Assembly: GCF_000013025.1 (NCBI RefSeq)
Contig: NC_008358.1
Span: forward strand, 682,001-746,000
Origin: Hyphomonas neptunium ATCC 15444
GTDB taxonomy: Bacteria; Pseudomonadota; Alphaproteobacteria; Caulobacterales; Hyphomonadaceae
Reading direction: 5' to 3'
Length of the DNA stretch: 64,000 nt
Shown here: positions 44,579 through 53,737 of the stretch, one piece after another
Position numbering within the stretch: the stretch's first letter is position 1
How the letters are laid out: every line of letters starts with the position of its first letter
Position numbers and translations under genes: made by a program
Notes under the pieces: generated by a model
Seen by the model: only the letters and a program-made list of their open reading frames with translations
Told to the model about the DNA's origin: nothing
Databases searched by the model: none

Positions 44579-45601
44579 TTAGCCCAGCTTGACCAGCATC
44601 TTGCCGGTGTTGGCACCGGTGAAGAGGCCGAGGAAAGCGGCAGGCGCCTTCTCGATACCGTTCATGACTGTTTCCTCGTATTTCATTTTGCCACTCGCGA
44701 TCCATTTCGCCATATCGGCATGGAAGGCGGGCGTCATATCCGCGTGGCTCGAGACAATAAAGCCCTGAAGTTTGAGCTGCTTGCCGACGGCCTGGATAAT
44801 GTTGTGCGGGCCGGTGGGTTTGCCGGTCTCGTTATACTGGGCGATCATTCCGCAGAGGGCAAAGCGTGCCATCGGCCGGGCCGCTTCGATCGCCGCGGAG
44901 AGATGATCCCCGCCGACATTGTCGAAATATACGTCGATGCCTTTGGGCGCCGCAGACTTCAGCGCCGCCACAAGACCGTCAAAGCCGCCAGCCTCTTTGT
45001 AGTCAATCACATGATCGGCGCCGAGGGATTTGACGACATCGCACTTTTCCTTGCCGCCTGCGGTGCCGATCACCGTGCAGCCCTTGATCTTGGCGATCTG
45101 GACAACGGTTGAGCCAACCGCGCCAGCCGCGCCGGAGACAAACACCGTGTCGCCCTCTTTGAGTTCACCCACGCGCAGGAGGCCGGCATAGGCCGTGAGG
45201 CCCGGCATACCCGCAACGCCGAGATACGCGCTTTCCGGCAGGCCGATATTCGGCAGCTTCTGCACCATCGCCGCTTGCGGCGCAGCCACCCAGGCTGTGC
45301 GCCAGCCGAGCATCGAGTTGACGAGATCACCCGTCTTGAAATCAGGATGGGCCGACGCCGTCACCCGGCCAACCGCGCCGCCTTGCAGCGTCTCGCCAAT
45401 CTGGAACGGGGGCACATAGCTCTCCCGGTCATACATCCGCCCGCGCATGTAGGGGTCCACCGACATCCAGGTGTTCACGACCTGGATCTCGCCATCCTTA
45501 GGGTCGGCCACGTCAACTTCGCGGCTGGCGAAGTCAGATAGCTTGGGCATGCCAACTGGGCGGGCGGCGAGGCTCCAGTCAGTCGAGGTCAGTTTGGACA
45601 T
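44579..45601 (-). CDS. NADP-dependent medium-chain oxidoreductase (CurA/PTGR-like)
   Basis: A 340-residue zinc-free MDR-family reductase of the leukotriene B4 dehydrogenase/CurA type, which reduces the double bond of alpha,beta-unsaturated carbonyls. The N-terminus includes VDPYMRGRMYDRESYVPPF, a family block, and the NADP Rossmann motif is GAAGAVGSTVVQIAKIKG, followed by GTAGGKEKCD. The catalytic zinc ligands of alcohol dehydrogenases are absent, as expected. It is preceded 31-80 bases upstream by the phased TGTCCC array. Confidence 0.88.
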   Translation of the reverse strand: MSKLTSTDWSLAARPVGMPKLSDFASREVDVADPKDGEIQVVNTWMSVDPYMRGRMYDRESYVPPFQIGETLQGGAVGRVTASAHPDFKTGDLVNSMLGWRTAWVAAPQAAMVQKLPNIGLPESAYLGVAGMPGLTAYAGLLRVGELKEGDTVFVSGAAGAVGSTVVQIAKIKGCTVIGTAGGKEKCDVVKSLGADHVIDYKEAGGFDGLVAALKSAAPKGIDVYFDNVGGDHLSAAIEAARPMARFALCGMIAQYNETGKPTGPHNIIQAVGKQLKLQGFIVSSHADMTPAFHADMAKWIASGKMKYEETVMNGIEKAPAAFLGLFTGANTGKMLVKLG

Positions 45602-45823
45602 GGGCGTTCCTTCCTAAGGGGTGTGTTTTTGTGTCCCGAAGTGTCCCGGTTTGTCCCGAGTTGTCCGGTTTTGTCCCACTCAGATGACCTGCCTGACCCG
45701 GCATGTGAAGGGGGTGACCCGAAGAAAGCCCGGAGTTTGCCGCAGTGCCAGCCTGCCGCGAAGGCTTGCAGAAGCCGCCCGGCGCATGTCATGTCGCCCA
45801 TATAAAAAGCGATCGGGGCAGGA
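45602..45823. promoter_or_regulatory. Divergent promoter region with TGTCCC array
   Basis: This 222-base gap separates two divergent oxidoreductase genes. It contains the ribosome site AAGGAA of the leftward gene, the five-unit TGTCCC array, and GGGGCAGG before the rightward start. Short open frames here are not supported by start signals or protein features. Confidence 0.5.
45632..45681. repeat. Five-unit, 10-bp-period TGTCCC array
   Basis: TGTCC(C/G) begins at 45632, 45642, 45652, 45662 and 45672, an exact 10-bp period. Units differ in the last four bases (GAAG, GGTT, GAGT, GTTT-like, ACTC), so the constant part is TGTCC. One turn of DNA per unit would place every copy on nearly the same face of the helix. 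Confidence 0.75.
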
Positions 45824-46750
45824 ATGACCAGGCTCAAGGTAGGCGTCGCGGGCGCCGGTGTTTTCGGCAACTACCACGCTCAGAAAGCCGCCGCCTCAGC
45901 GCGCGCAGACCTCGTCGGCATCTTCGATGTAGACCTCTCCCGCGCCCGGAAACTCGCCGATACCTTCGGCACAAAAGGCTATTCCGATTACGCTGAATTC
46001 CTCGGCCTCTGCGACGCGGTCGTCATCGCTGTCCCTGCCATCTGGCACGAGAAACTCGCCCGCCAGGCCATCGAAGCCCACTGCCATGTGCTGGTCGAAA
46101 AGCCCCTCGCGCTGACCCGCGTAGGCGCGCGCGATCTGGCCGATGAAGCCGCCGCGCGCGGCCGTATCCTGCAGGTCGGCCATCAGGAACGCTTCGTCGC
46201 GATGGCCATGGGCGTGCTGGCAATTGAGGAAACGCCGCTCCTGATCGAGTCCGTTCGTTCTGGTCCCCCAACGCCCGGTGGCCGGGCAGGGGATGTCTCG
46301 GTGATCTGGGATCTCATGATCCACGATCTTGACCTTGCCGCCATGATGCTCGGCCGCGAGTTCACCCATGTCGAAGCCACCGGCCGCAAGGTCCATTCAG
46401 CCCATATCGACGAGGCCGAAGCGGTGTTCGATTATGCCAGCGGTGGCCAGGCAAAACTGCGCGCCAGCCGCGCCGCCGAGTTCCGCGAACGCACCATGCG
46501 CGTGGTTTATCCGTCCGGCGAAATCGATATCGATTTCCTCACGCGGCGCCTGAAGAACACGACGCCCTATGAAGTGCGCGTGGACATTGCCACTGACCTG
46601 CCAGACCCGCTCGGCGCCGCCGATGAAGGTTTCTATGCAGCGTGTCTCGGCCTCGCGCGCAGTCCTGTGCCCGCGCATGGCGCGGTCGCGGCGGTGGCGA
46701 TGGCAGAAGCCGCCGAGGCAAAAGCCTTAGCCGGCGCGCCCGCCAAATAG
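45824..46750 (+). CDS. Gfo/Idh/MocA-family oxidoreductase
   Basis: The 308-residue NAD(P)-dependent sugar-type oxidoreductase begins with a Rossmann motif (VGVAGAGVFGNYHAQKA), has the family EKPLALT strand with catalytic Lys, and a C-terminal alpha/beta domain with HDLDLAAMMLG. Substrates in this family are mostly sugars, inositols or UDP-sugars; none can be named here. The ATG at 45824 follows a GGGGCAGG site. The gene ends 1 base from the convergent SDR gene. Confidence 0.88.
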   Translation: MTRLKVGVAGAGVFGNYHAQKAAASARADLVGIFDVDLSRARKLADTFGTKGYSDYAEFLGLCDAVVIAVPAIWHEKLARQAIEAHCHVLVEKPLALTRVGARDLADEAAARGRILQVGHQERFVAMAMGVLAIEETPLLIESVRSGPPTPGGRAGDVSVIWDLMIHDLDLAAMMLGREFTHVEATGRKVHSAHIDEAEAVFDYASGGQAKLRASRAAEFRERTMRVVYPSGEIDIDFLTRRLKNTTPYEVRVDIATDLPDPLGAADEGFYAACLGLARSPVPAHGAVAAVAMAEAAEAKALAGAPAK

Positions 46751-46751
46751 T

Positions 46752-47468
46752 CTAGTTTGCCGCCACTTCGCGATAGACCACGCGGGCACCCGTGCGGGTT
46801 TCTTCCGGCGTCAGAAGTTTCACCAGTTCCTTGGCGACATCATCGGGCGTTGGCAGCGTCATCGGGTCTTCGCCCGGCATGGCTTCGGCGCGCATACCTG
46901 TGCGCACGGCGCCGGGATCGAACAGGTTTACCCGCAGAGCCATCTTCTCGCTCTCATCGGCCCAGGCTTTGACGAGGGCTTCCAGGCCTGCCTTGGAGGC
47001 CTGATACGGCCCCCAGAAGGCGCGGGGGCGTGGTACCACGCCAGAGGTAATGAACACGGCGCGCGGGCTCTCTGAGCGATGCAGGGAGGGGCCAAGCGCG
47101 CGGATGAGATGCGCGTTGGCGGTGAGGTTCACCTGGATGGTTTCCTCAAAGCTGCGCGGGCCGCAGGTTTCCAGCGGACCAAGCGTGCCGAGCAGGCCGG
47201 CATTGGCAACGAAACCGTCCAGCTTGCCGAACTTCTCAGCGATGATTTTGCCCAGCGTCTCGATGCCCTTGGTGTCTTTGAGGTCCATGGGCACGAGGAC
47301 GGCCTCGGAGCCGAGCTTGCGGATTTCATCGTCGAGTTTTTCCAGCGCCGCTTTGGAACGGGCGATGGCGACGACGATATTGCCCTGGCGGGCAAGCTCA
47401 AGGCTGATGGCGCGGCCGATGCCGCGCGAGGCGCCGGTAACGAGAACAAGGCGAGGTGTAGAGGTCAT
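46752..47468 (-). CDS. SDR-family oxidoreductase
   Basis: A 238-residue short-chain dehydrogenase/reductase: LVTGASRGIGRAISLELA at the N-terminus, VANAGLLG, a Ser-containing ITSGVVPRPR strand and the catalytic YQASK. It is the last gene of the radA-cvpA-purF cluster, 21 bases after purF. This SDR next to purF is a common alphaproteobacterial arrangement. The substrate is unknown. Confidence 0.88.
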   Translation of the reverse strand: MTSTPRLVLVTGASRGIGRAISLELARQGNIVVAIARSKAALEKLDDEIRKLGSEAVLVPMDLKDTKGIETLGKIIAEKFGKLDGFVANAGLLGTLGPLETCGPRSFEETIQVNLTANAHLIRALGPSLHRSESPRAVFITSGVVPRPRAFWGPYQASKAGLEALVKAWADESEKMALRVNLFDPGAVRTGMRAEAMPGEDPMTLPTPDDVAKELVKLLTPEETRTGARVVYREVAAN

Positions 47469-47489
47469 CGCGCGGCTTTAGCGCGGGGC

Positions 47490-48941
47490 TCACACATCGT
47501 CCAGCAGGGAGAGCTGACGCTCTTTGTCTGCCTGGGCGCGCTGATGGTCGAGCAGCTGGGTCGGGTAGTCGCCGGTGAAGCAATGGTCGGCAAATTGCGG
47601 CTGCATGCCATTGCGGACCGGCTCGCCAATAGCTTTGTAGAGGCCGGGGACAGACAGGAAGCCGAGGCTTTCCACCTTCAGCTCACGGACCATCTCTTCA
47701 TGCGTATGGGTGGCCGCGAAGAGTTCCGATTTCGCGGCCATGTCGATGCCGTAGAAATCCGGGTTGACGATCGGCGGGCTGGCCGACCGGAAGTGGATCT
47801 CGCGGGCGCCGGCTTCGCGCACCATCTGCACGATTTTCTTCGACGTGTTGCCGCGCACGATGGAATCGTCCACCAGGATCACACGCTTGCCCTCAAGCAC
47901 GGCGCGGTTGGGGCTGTGCTTTTTGGAGATAGCGGTCTGGCGGCCCGTATGGGTGGGCTGGATGAAAGTCCGGCCGACATAATGGTTCCGGATGATGCCC
48001 ATCTGGAAGGGAATGCCGGAGGCCTCGGAAAAGCCGAGCGCGGCGGGCACGCCGGAGTCTGGCACAGGCACGATCACATCGGCGTCGGCATGCGTTTCGA
48101 GTGCAAGCTGGTTGCCCATGCGGCGGCGCACTTCATAAACCGAGCGGCCCTGAATGAAGCTGTCCGGGCGGGCGAAGTAGACATACTCGAAAATGCACGG
48201 GCTGGGCGGGCGCGGCGGGAAGGCGCGGATCGATTCGATGCCTTCCTCACTGATGACGACCACTTCGCCATTCTCGATCTCGCGGACAAATTCTGCGCCG
48301 ATAATATCGAGCGCGCAGGTTTCCGAGGCGAGCACATAGGATTTGCCATGACGGCCGAGGATCAACGGACGCAGGCCGATGGGGTCGCGCGCGCCGATCA
48401 GCTTCTTGCCGGTAATGCCGACGAGAGCGTAGCCGCCTTCGATCTGGTGCATCGCATCGACGAGGCGCTCGACGAACTTCTTTTTCGGGCTGCGGGCGAC
48501 CAGGTGCAGGATCACTTCGGTGTCCATCGTGGACTGGAAGATCGCGCCATTGCGCACCAGTTCCTGGCGCAGGATGCGGGCATTGGTCAGGTTGCCGTTA
48601 TGCGCCACGGCGAAGCCGCCGGTATCAAGGTCTGCAAAGATCGGCTGGATGTTGCGGGCCATCGGGCGGCCCTGCGTGGAGTATCGGTTGTGGCCGATGG
48701 CGGCATGGCCGGGAAGACGCTGGCGAAGGTCTCCGCCGAAACTCTCACCGACAAGGCCCATATGGCGCTCGGAGGAGAAGCGCTTGCCGTCATAGCTGAC
48801 GATGCCGGCCGCTTCCTGTCCTCGGTGTTGAAGGGCATGAAGCCCCAGGGCTGTCAGCAGACTTGCTTCAAGGCTGCCAAAGACTCCGAAAACTCCACAT
48901 TCTTCGTGGGGTTTATCGTCATCATGATCGAAAAAGACCAT
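47490..48941 (-). CDS. purF: Amidophosphoribosyltransferase
   Basis: PurF performs the first committed step of purine synthesis, making phosphoribosylamine from PRPP and glutamine. The 483-residue product has a short propeptide, then the glutaminase nucleophile Cys15 (EECGVFGV), LQHRGQEAAGI, GHNRYSTQG, and the C-terminal PRPP-binding motif VILVDDSIVRGNTSKK. A Cys set (CDI) further along may bind an iron-sulfur cluster, as in the B. subtilis type. N-terminal cleavage before Cys15 is expected. Confidence 0.96.
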   Translation of the reverse strand: MVFFDHDDDKPHEECGVFGVFGSLEASLLTALGLHALQHRGQEAAGIVSYDGKRFSSERHMGLVGESFGGDLRQRLPGHAAIGHNRYSTQGRPMARNIQPIFADLDTGGFAVAHNGNLTNARILRQELVRNGAIFQSTMDTEVILHLVARSPKKKFVERLVDAMHQIEGGYALVGITGKKLIGARDPIGLRPLILGRHGKSYVLASETCALDIIGAEFVREIENGEVVVISEEGIESIRAFPPRPPSPCIFEYVYFARPDSFIQGRSVYEVRRRMGNQLALETHADADVIVPVPDSGVPAALGFSEASGIPFQMGIIRNHYVGRTFIQPTHTGRQTAISKKHSPNRAVLEGKRVILVDDSIVRGNTSKKIVQMVREAGAREIHFRSASPPIVNPDFYGIDMAAKSELFAATHTHEEMVRELKVESLGFLSVPGLYKAIGEPVRNGMQPQFADHCFTGDYPTQLLDHQRAQADKERQLSLLDDV

Positions 48942-49056
48942 CGGACGTTCCGGCTTTGCTGGTGGGGGCCTATGCCTAAGGCCGGGATATAGGCCGGTTC
49001 GACTTCCGGCGAAAGCCCGCCAGTGACATTCCTGTCATCAAATCACAGAGAGTGTC

Positions 49057-49905
49057 TCAGAATGGCTCTGCCGGCGTGGTGGCCGCATGGCGGAAAAGGA
49101 TGTCGGCGGCAGAGGGATGCTGCTGCCTGAGGAGGGGCAGGGCCGAAGCGGTTTCCTCTCGCCAGGCTGCCACATCTGCGCTGGCAGGCAGCGCGCGAAG
49201 ATCAATCCAGCCAGAAGCCGGAATGACGCTTGAGACCGCCGCGTCATCCGTCTGAACGATAAAGACAGGGTTATCCGCCGGTTCACCATCGCGGGCCGCG
49301 GCAGCCATATCCTTTTCTCCGGTATGAGCGGGAAGCTGGTCGAGCCCCCAGAAGATCGCGAGCCTGGCGGGGTCTGCTTCGGCAACGCTCGCGCACTGCA
49401 TTCCCGCGACGCGCACGGGTTGGTCAGCGTTAACGGCGTTCCAGCCGCGCAGCAGTGTCAGCATGTCAGCGAGGGCAGTCGATTTCTGGCCCTGATAGAT
49501 GGGCGCCTCGCGCACCAGGTCAGCGGCCAGCGTGGAAGTGGCGCCGCCCCGCGTATATTCATTCAGCACGGCGGCGCCATCGCAGGGCACGTCCAGCAGC
49601 AGAAGGCTGAGCTTGCCGGACTGGACGAGAGCTTCCGTCAGCGCGCTTTTTAGCGCGGCGTCTTCGCGCGTGCGCAGACCGCCGCCTTCGAAGCTGACCA
49701 GATCGGCGCCAGATACGGCGCGTGCGAGCGCCGCAATTCCCGGATCATCGGGAGAGAGCACGGCAACGCTCACTGCCTGGTTTTTGAGTGTATCGGAAAC
49801 CGCCTCGGGCGCAGCGCGCGTCTCAGCGGGGACAGGCTGGGTGGCACAGGCGGCGAGCAGGGCGGCGGCAAGCCCGGCGAGAAGCGGCGCGCAGATTTGC
49901 GTCAT
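49057..49905 (-). CDS. Lipoprotein with an erythromycin-esterase-like fold (apparently inactive)
   Basis: The 282-residue product has a lipobox (LAAALLAAC). The rest resembles the EreA/EreB-type hydrolase layout: an early Glu-Gly loop followed by a helix (FEGGGLRTREDAALKSALTEAL), a strand/Asp segment with YTRGG, a STALADMLTLLRGWNA helix and a GM(Q)C strand. The His usual in the G-E-x-x-H-G-x-x-E motif is not seen; the loop reads EGGGLRTRE. This assignment is a weak structural guess from pattern alone. It sits between purF and cvpA, where other alphaproteobacteria usually have no gene. Confidence 0.55.
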   Translation of the reverse strand: MTQICAPLLAGLAAALLAACATQPVPAETRAAPEAVSDTLKNQAVSVAVLSPDDPGIAALARAVSGADLVSFEGGGLRTREDAALKSALTEALVQSGKLSLLLLDVPCDGAAVLNEYTRGGATSTLAADLVREAPIYQGQKSTALADMLTLLRGWNAVNADQPVRVAGMQCASVAEADPARLAIFWGLDQLPAHTGEKDMAAAARDGEPADNPVFIVQTDDAAVSSVIPASGWIDLRALPASADVAAWREETASALPLLRQQHPSAADILFRHAATTPAEPF

Positions 49906-49969
49906 GAATGTCCCCGATGGTTGCTGGGCGAGAGACTAATGGGCCTGTCAGACCTGACAAGCGCAAGCG

Positions 49970-50497
49970 CTATTGCTGACGCAGCGCTTCGATTTCGCGG
50001 CCGGCTTCCTCGGCTTCGCCGGTCACCGTATCTGCAATCTGCTCCAGATAGGGATAGCTGAAGCTTTCAGAAATGAAGGGCGGCACGCGGTCATGTTCGA
50101 CGGCGACGTTCAGAAGCACCGCAAAGAAGACCAGCGCAATGAAGCCGCGGAAAAGGCCAAAGACCAGACCGGCAATATGGTCGAACATGCCAATCTCGCC
50201 ATTGGTCATGATGGATTTTGACAGGCTCTGCCCGAACCAGGCCACGATCACATAAACGATGAGGAACGCCGTCACGACCAGGATGATGTCAGGCGCCAGC
50301 GGATGGGTGCCCTCCGGCATCAGGCCGGCAACCGTCGTGCTGAAGAATTTGCGGGCATAGTAGGCGGCAGCCAATGCGCCAATAAACGCGCCCAGCGTGG
50401 CGAGTTCTCGCAGGAACCCGCGCGCAAAGGCCATGATCGCCGAAACGATGATCACGCCCACGACGATTCCGTCAAAAGCTGAAATGTTTTCAAGCAT
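49970..50497 (-). CDS. cvpA: CvpA-family membrane protein
   Basis: The 175-residue product has four hydrophobic spans beginning ISAFDGIVVGVIIVSAIMAFARGFLRE, the CvpA/colicin V production family pattern. CvpA is linked to envelope homeostasis and, in E. coli, to colicin V secretion and the purF transcript. The ATG at 50497 overlaps the end of radA by 8 bases. It lies in the radA-cvpA-purF order, with one extra lipoprotein gene before purF. Confidence 0.9.
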   Translation of the reverse strand: MLENISAFDGIVVGVIIVSAIMAFARGFLRELATLGAFIGALAAAYYARKFFSTTVAGLMPEGTHPLAPDIILVVTAFLIVYVIVAWFGQSLSKSIMTNGEIGMFDHIAGLVFGLFRGFIALVFFAVLLNVAVEHDRVPPFISESFSYPYLEQIADTVTGEAEEAGREIEALRQQ

Positions 50498-51872
50498 CAG
50501 GCGCGTCCGGCGCGAGTAAATCGACGAGGCCGATAAGCCGCGCAATCGGGGTCACCGTCAAGCCGCTCTCTGCTGCTGGGCTGCCCTCGGGAACGAATGC
50601 CGTGTGGAAACCGAGCCTTGCCGCCTCCTTCAGGCGCTGGTCCATACGCGGGGCTGGCCTGACGGCGCCAGACAGCGCGATCTCGCCGAAGAACACAGAG
50701 CGCTTGGGCACCGGGTTTCCGGCCAGCGATGAGAGGAGGGCTGCCGCCGCCGCCAGATCGCCTGCCGGCTCGGTAATCTTGTACCCCCCCGCGACCGACA
50801 GATAGACATCCATACCTGCAAAGTTCACCCCGCAGCGGGTCTCCAGAACCGCCATCAGCATGGCGAGCCGCCCGGCATCAAAGCCGATCACGCTGCGCCG
50901 GGGCGTGCCGAACGGGCTCTTGGCCACCAGCGCCTGCACCTCGGCCAGCACCGGGCGCGAGCCTTCCATGGCGGCAAACACCGCCGTGCCGCCCCCGCCT
51001 TCATCCTCGGTGGAGAGGAACAGCGCCGAAGGCTCCTTGGCCGGGGCGAGGCCGTAGGTGTGCATCTCGAAAATGCCAATTTCGTCAGTGGGTCCGAAGC
51101 GGTTCTTCACGGCCCGCAAGATGCGGAACTGGTGCCCGCGCTCGCCTTCAAAATAGAACACAGCGTCGACCATATGCTCCACCACGCGCGGCCCGGCGAT
51201 GGTGCCCTCCTTGGTGACGTGGCCGACCAGCACCAGCGCGGCGCCGGACTTCTTCGCCCAGCGCACCAGCTCCTGCGCGCACGCCCGCACCTGCGCGACG
51301 GAGCCCGGCGCAGCCTCCAGGCTGTCCGACCAGAGCGTCTGAATGGAATCGATCACCACAAAATCGGGCGCGCCTTCCTTCAGCGCGGCGAGGATCTTGC
51401 GCAGGTCTGTCTCGGTGGCGAGCTGGACCGGCGAATTGGCCACCTTCAGCCGCTTGGCCCGTTCCTGGATCTGCGCAGCGGCTTCCTCGCCCGACACATA
51501 AACCGTCTTCACGCCATTGCGGGCGAGACGCGCGGCCGCCTGCAAAAGAAGCGTGGACTTTCCGATACCCGGATCGCCCCCGATCAGCGTGGCAGAGGCA
51601 GGCACGATGCCGCCGCCGAACACCCGGTCGAGTTCTTCCACGCCGATGACGATCCGGTCCGGCGTCTCTGTCTCCGCGTCCAGCGCGACAAACTCCGCCT
51701 TCGGCCCGCGCTTGGTCCCCGTTTTCTCAGCCTTCAACGCGCCGGGGGGGGCAGAGACGGCCTCTTCAACCAGCGTATTCCATTCCCCGCACGCCTCGCA
51801 GCGCCCGGCCCATTTGGCCGCAACCGCGCCGCAGGACTGGCAGACAAAAGCGGACGTGGGCGTTTTCGCCAT
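50490..51872 (-). CDS. radA: DNA repair protein RadA
   Basis: RadA is a RecA-like helicase that helps process recombination intermediates. The 460-residue product has the N-terminal zinc ribbon (Cys11, Cys14, Cys25, Cys28), Walker A GGDPGIGKST, the RadA-specific KNRFG motif (VKNRFGPTDEIG) and a C-terminal Lon-protease-like domain (SVAGGYKITEPAGDLAAAAAL). It is the first gene of the leftward radA-cvpA-(lipoprotein)-purF-SDR run. Confidence 0.96.
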   Translation of the reverse strand: MAKTPTSAFVCQSCGAVAAKWAGRCEACGEWNTLVEEAVSAPPGALKAEKTGTKRGPKAEFVALDAETETPDRIVIGVEELDRVFGGGIVPASATLIGGDPGIGKSTLLLQAAARLARNGVKTVYVSGEEAAAQIQERAKRLKVANSPVQLATETDLRKILAALKEGAPDFVVIDSIQTLWSDSLEAAPGSVAQVRACAQELVRWAKKSGAALVLVGHVTKEGTIAGPRVVEHMVDAVFYFEGERGHQFRILRAVKNRFGPTDEIGIFEMHTYGLAPAKEPSALFLSTEDEGGGGTAVFAAMEGSRPVLAEVQALVAKSPFGTPRRSVIGFDAGRLAMLMAVLETRCGVNFAGMDVYLSVAGGYKITEPAGDLAAAAALLSSLAGNPVPKRSVFFGEIALSGAVRPAPRMDQRLKEAARLGFHTAFVPEGSPAAESGLTVTPIARLIGLVDLLAPDAPDA

Positions 51873-52014
51873 GGGGAATCGGTTTCCATTGGAATTGCAA
51901 GGTCAGGAGTCTAGGCGCGGGGCCGGGCGAGCGCAAACGGCAACCCCACCTGAACCGGTGGTTTCCAGACCGGCAAAGACTGTGCAATCTCACCCAAAAT
52001 GGGGACGACACATC

Positions 52015-52464
52015 ATGATCCGCACACTTGCCTCTCTCGCCTTGCTCGCCGCGGCTTGCCTGCCTGCCCTGGCGGACGATTCTGAAGACGCCGCTGACAT
52101 GAACGACATCTTCGTGCAGGGACTGGCATCGGGGGCCACGCCGCAAACCGTGAACGAAAAATGGACCTGCGCTGTCTTCTGGAATGTCTGGACAGAATTT
52201 GCGGAAAAGGATCTGGGCGCAGAGTTTGTGGCGCTGCTCGATCCCGAGCTGGGCACGGGCCCGGCGCGCGCAGCCTCGGCGCACTGGGAGAGAGAGGCCG
52301 TGCTGGCGATGGGCATGGGCATGGGCGAGCTGGACGCCGAAACCGAACTTTATCTGGAGCAGCAGACTGAAAGTGCCTGGGACCTCGCTGAAGGCGTGGT
52401 CTGGGGTGACGATTACACCTATCTCTTCATCCTCGGCGAATGCGCCGCGCCGCCTGCGCAATAG
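52015..52464 (+). CDS. Small secreted protein of unknown function
   Basis: A 149-residue product with a signal peptide (MIRTLASLALLAAACLPALA, cleavage before DD). The mature protein is acidic, with one Cys in KWTCAVFWNVW and another near the end (ILGECAAPPAQ), which might pair. I do not recognise a family. GGGG lies upstream of the ATG at 52015; the frame extends further upstream without support. It stands between divergent radA and the flavoprotein gene. Confidence 0.7.
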   Translation: MIRTLASLALLAAACLPALADDSEDAADMNDIFVQGLASGATPQTVNEKWTCAVFWNVWTEFAEKDLGAEFVALLDPELGTGPARAASAHWEREAVLAMGMGMGELDAETELYLEQQTESAWDLAEGVVWGDDYTYLFILGECAAPPAQ

Positions 52465-52500
52465 CTGGCCACGCCCGCGCCCGCCCGCTAAAGGGGCGGG

Positions 52501-53694
52501 ATGAAACAGGTCGCAATCATCGGGGCAGGGCCAGCGGGCCTGATGGCGGCAGAGGCTGCGCTGGAACGCGGCGCGCGCGTCGCGATCTATGACGCAATGC
52601 CCAGCCCTGCGCGCAAATTCCTGATGGCCGGCAAAAGCGGTCTCAACATCACGCATTCGGAAGACGAGAGTTTATTCCGTTCCCGGTATACCGCGCCGGA
52701 CGCCCGCCTTGCCGCAATGGTGGCCGCCTTCGGCCCGGCAGAGATCACCGCCTGGATGGCTGGGCTCGGCATCGAAAGTTATGCCGGTTCCTCAGGGCGC
52801 GTGTTTCCCATCGGCATGAAAGCCTCGCCCCTGCTGCGCCGCTGGCTCGCCCGGCTGGGCGAAGGCGGCGCCACGCTGCACACGCGCCATCGCTGGACGG
52901 GCTGGGACGCGGCCGGCGCGCTGGTGTTCGATACGCCCGATGGCGAAATGCGCGTGGCGGCAGACGCCACCATCCTGGCGCTGGGCGGGGCAAGCTGGTC
53001 GCGCCTTGGATCAGATGGGGCGTGGGCGGACATTCTGGCCGCGCGCGGCGTTGCGATAGAGCCCTTCGCGCCGTCCAATTGCGGCTTCATGGTGGACTGG
53101 TCCGCGCGCCTGCTCGCCGCTCATGAAGGCGCGCCGATAAAGAGTGTTTCTCTGTCGGCGGGCGGCAAGACCCAGCGCGGCGATTTCGTAATCACGCGCG
53201 CCGGCATTGAAAGCGGCGCGGTCTATCCGCTCTCGGCGGCATTGAGGCAGGAACTGGCGGGCAGGGGCGCGACCACGCTCCTGATCGATCTTCTGCCGGA
53301 TACGGACGAAGCTGCCCTCGCTGCGCGCCTCACCGGCGCCAACGCAAAAGACTCCGTTTCAAACCGCCTGCGCAAGGCGGCGCGGCTGGACGCGACAAAG
53401 ATCGCCCTTCTCAATGAAGTGACCCAAGGCGGCGCGCCCAAAGACCCCGCCGCGCTCGCCCGCCTCCTCAAGGCGCTGCCCCTCATGCTCACCGGCACCG
53501 CCCCGATGGACACCGCCATCTCCACCGCCGGCGGCGTCGCCTGGGATGCGCTGGACAACCACCTGATGCTGAAGGCTGTTCCGGACACGTATTGTGTGGG
53601 CGAAATGGTAGCGTGGGATGCGCCTACGGGCGGCTATCTGCTGACGGCGTGTCTGGCGATGGGGCGGGGTGTGGGGTCTGCTGGAGGAAATTAG
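52501..53694 (+). CDS. BaiN/TIGR03862-family flavoprotein
   Basis: A 397-residue NAD(P)/FAD-dependent oxidoreductase of the HI0933/BaiN type. The FAD motif VAIIGAGPAGLMAAEAAL begins at residue 4, and KFLMAGKSGLNITHSE is the family-typical second block. A VLALGGASW-like segment and the C-terminal GEMVAWDAPTGGYLLTAC complete the pattern, which I associate with the TIGR03862 branch. The physiological substrate is unknown. The gene starts 36 bases after the small secreted protein gene. Confidence 0.85.
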   Translation: MKQVAIIGAGPAGLMAAEAALERGARVAIYDAMPSPARKFLMAGKSGLNITHSEDESLFRSRYTAPDARLAAMVAAFGPAEITAWMAGLGIESYAGSSGRVFPIGMKASPLLRRWLARLGEGGATLHTRHRWTGWDAAGALVFDTPDGEMRVAADATILALGGASWSRLGSDGAWADILAARGVAIEPFAPSNCGFMVDWSARLLAAHEGAPIKSVSLSAGGKTQRGDFVITRAGIESGAVYPLSAALRQELAGRGATTLLIDLLPDTDEAALAARLTGANAKDSVSNRLRKAARLDATKIALLNEVTQGGAPKDPAALARLLKALPLMLTGTAPMDTAISTAGGVAWDALDNHLMLKAVPDTYCVGEMVAWDAPTGGYLLTACLAMGRGVGSAGGN

Positions 53695-53737
53695 CGAACG
53701 GAACGCGGCCCTCGAATACTATTTCGAGCCATCTGCA

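Noticed and set aside
45632-45681. CRISPR-like interpretation of the TGTCCC repeats
   Set aside because: The unit is 10 bp with no 25-40 bp repeat and no spacer structure, and no cas genes are present.
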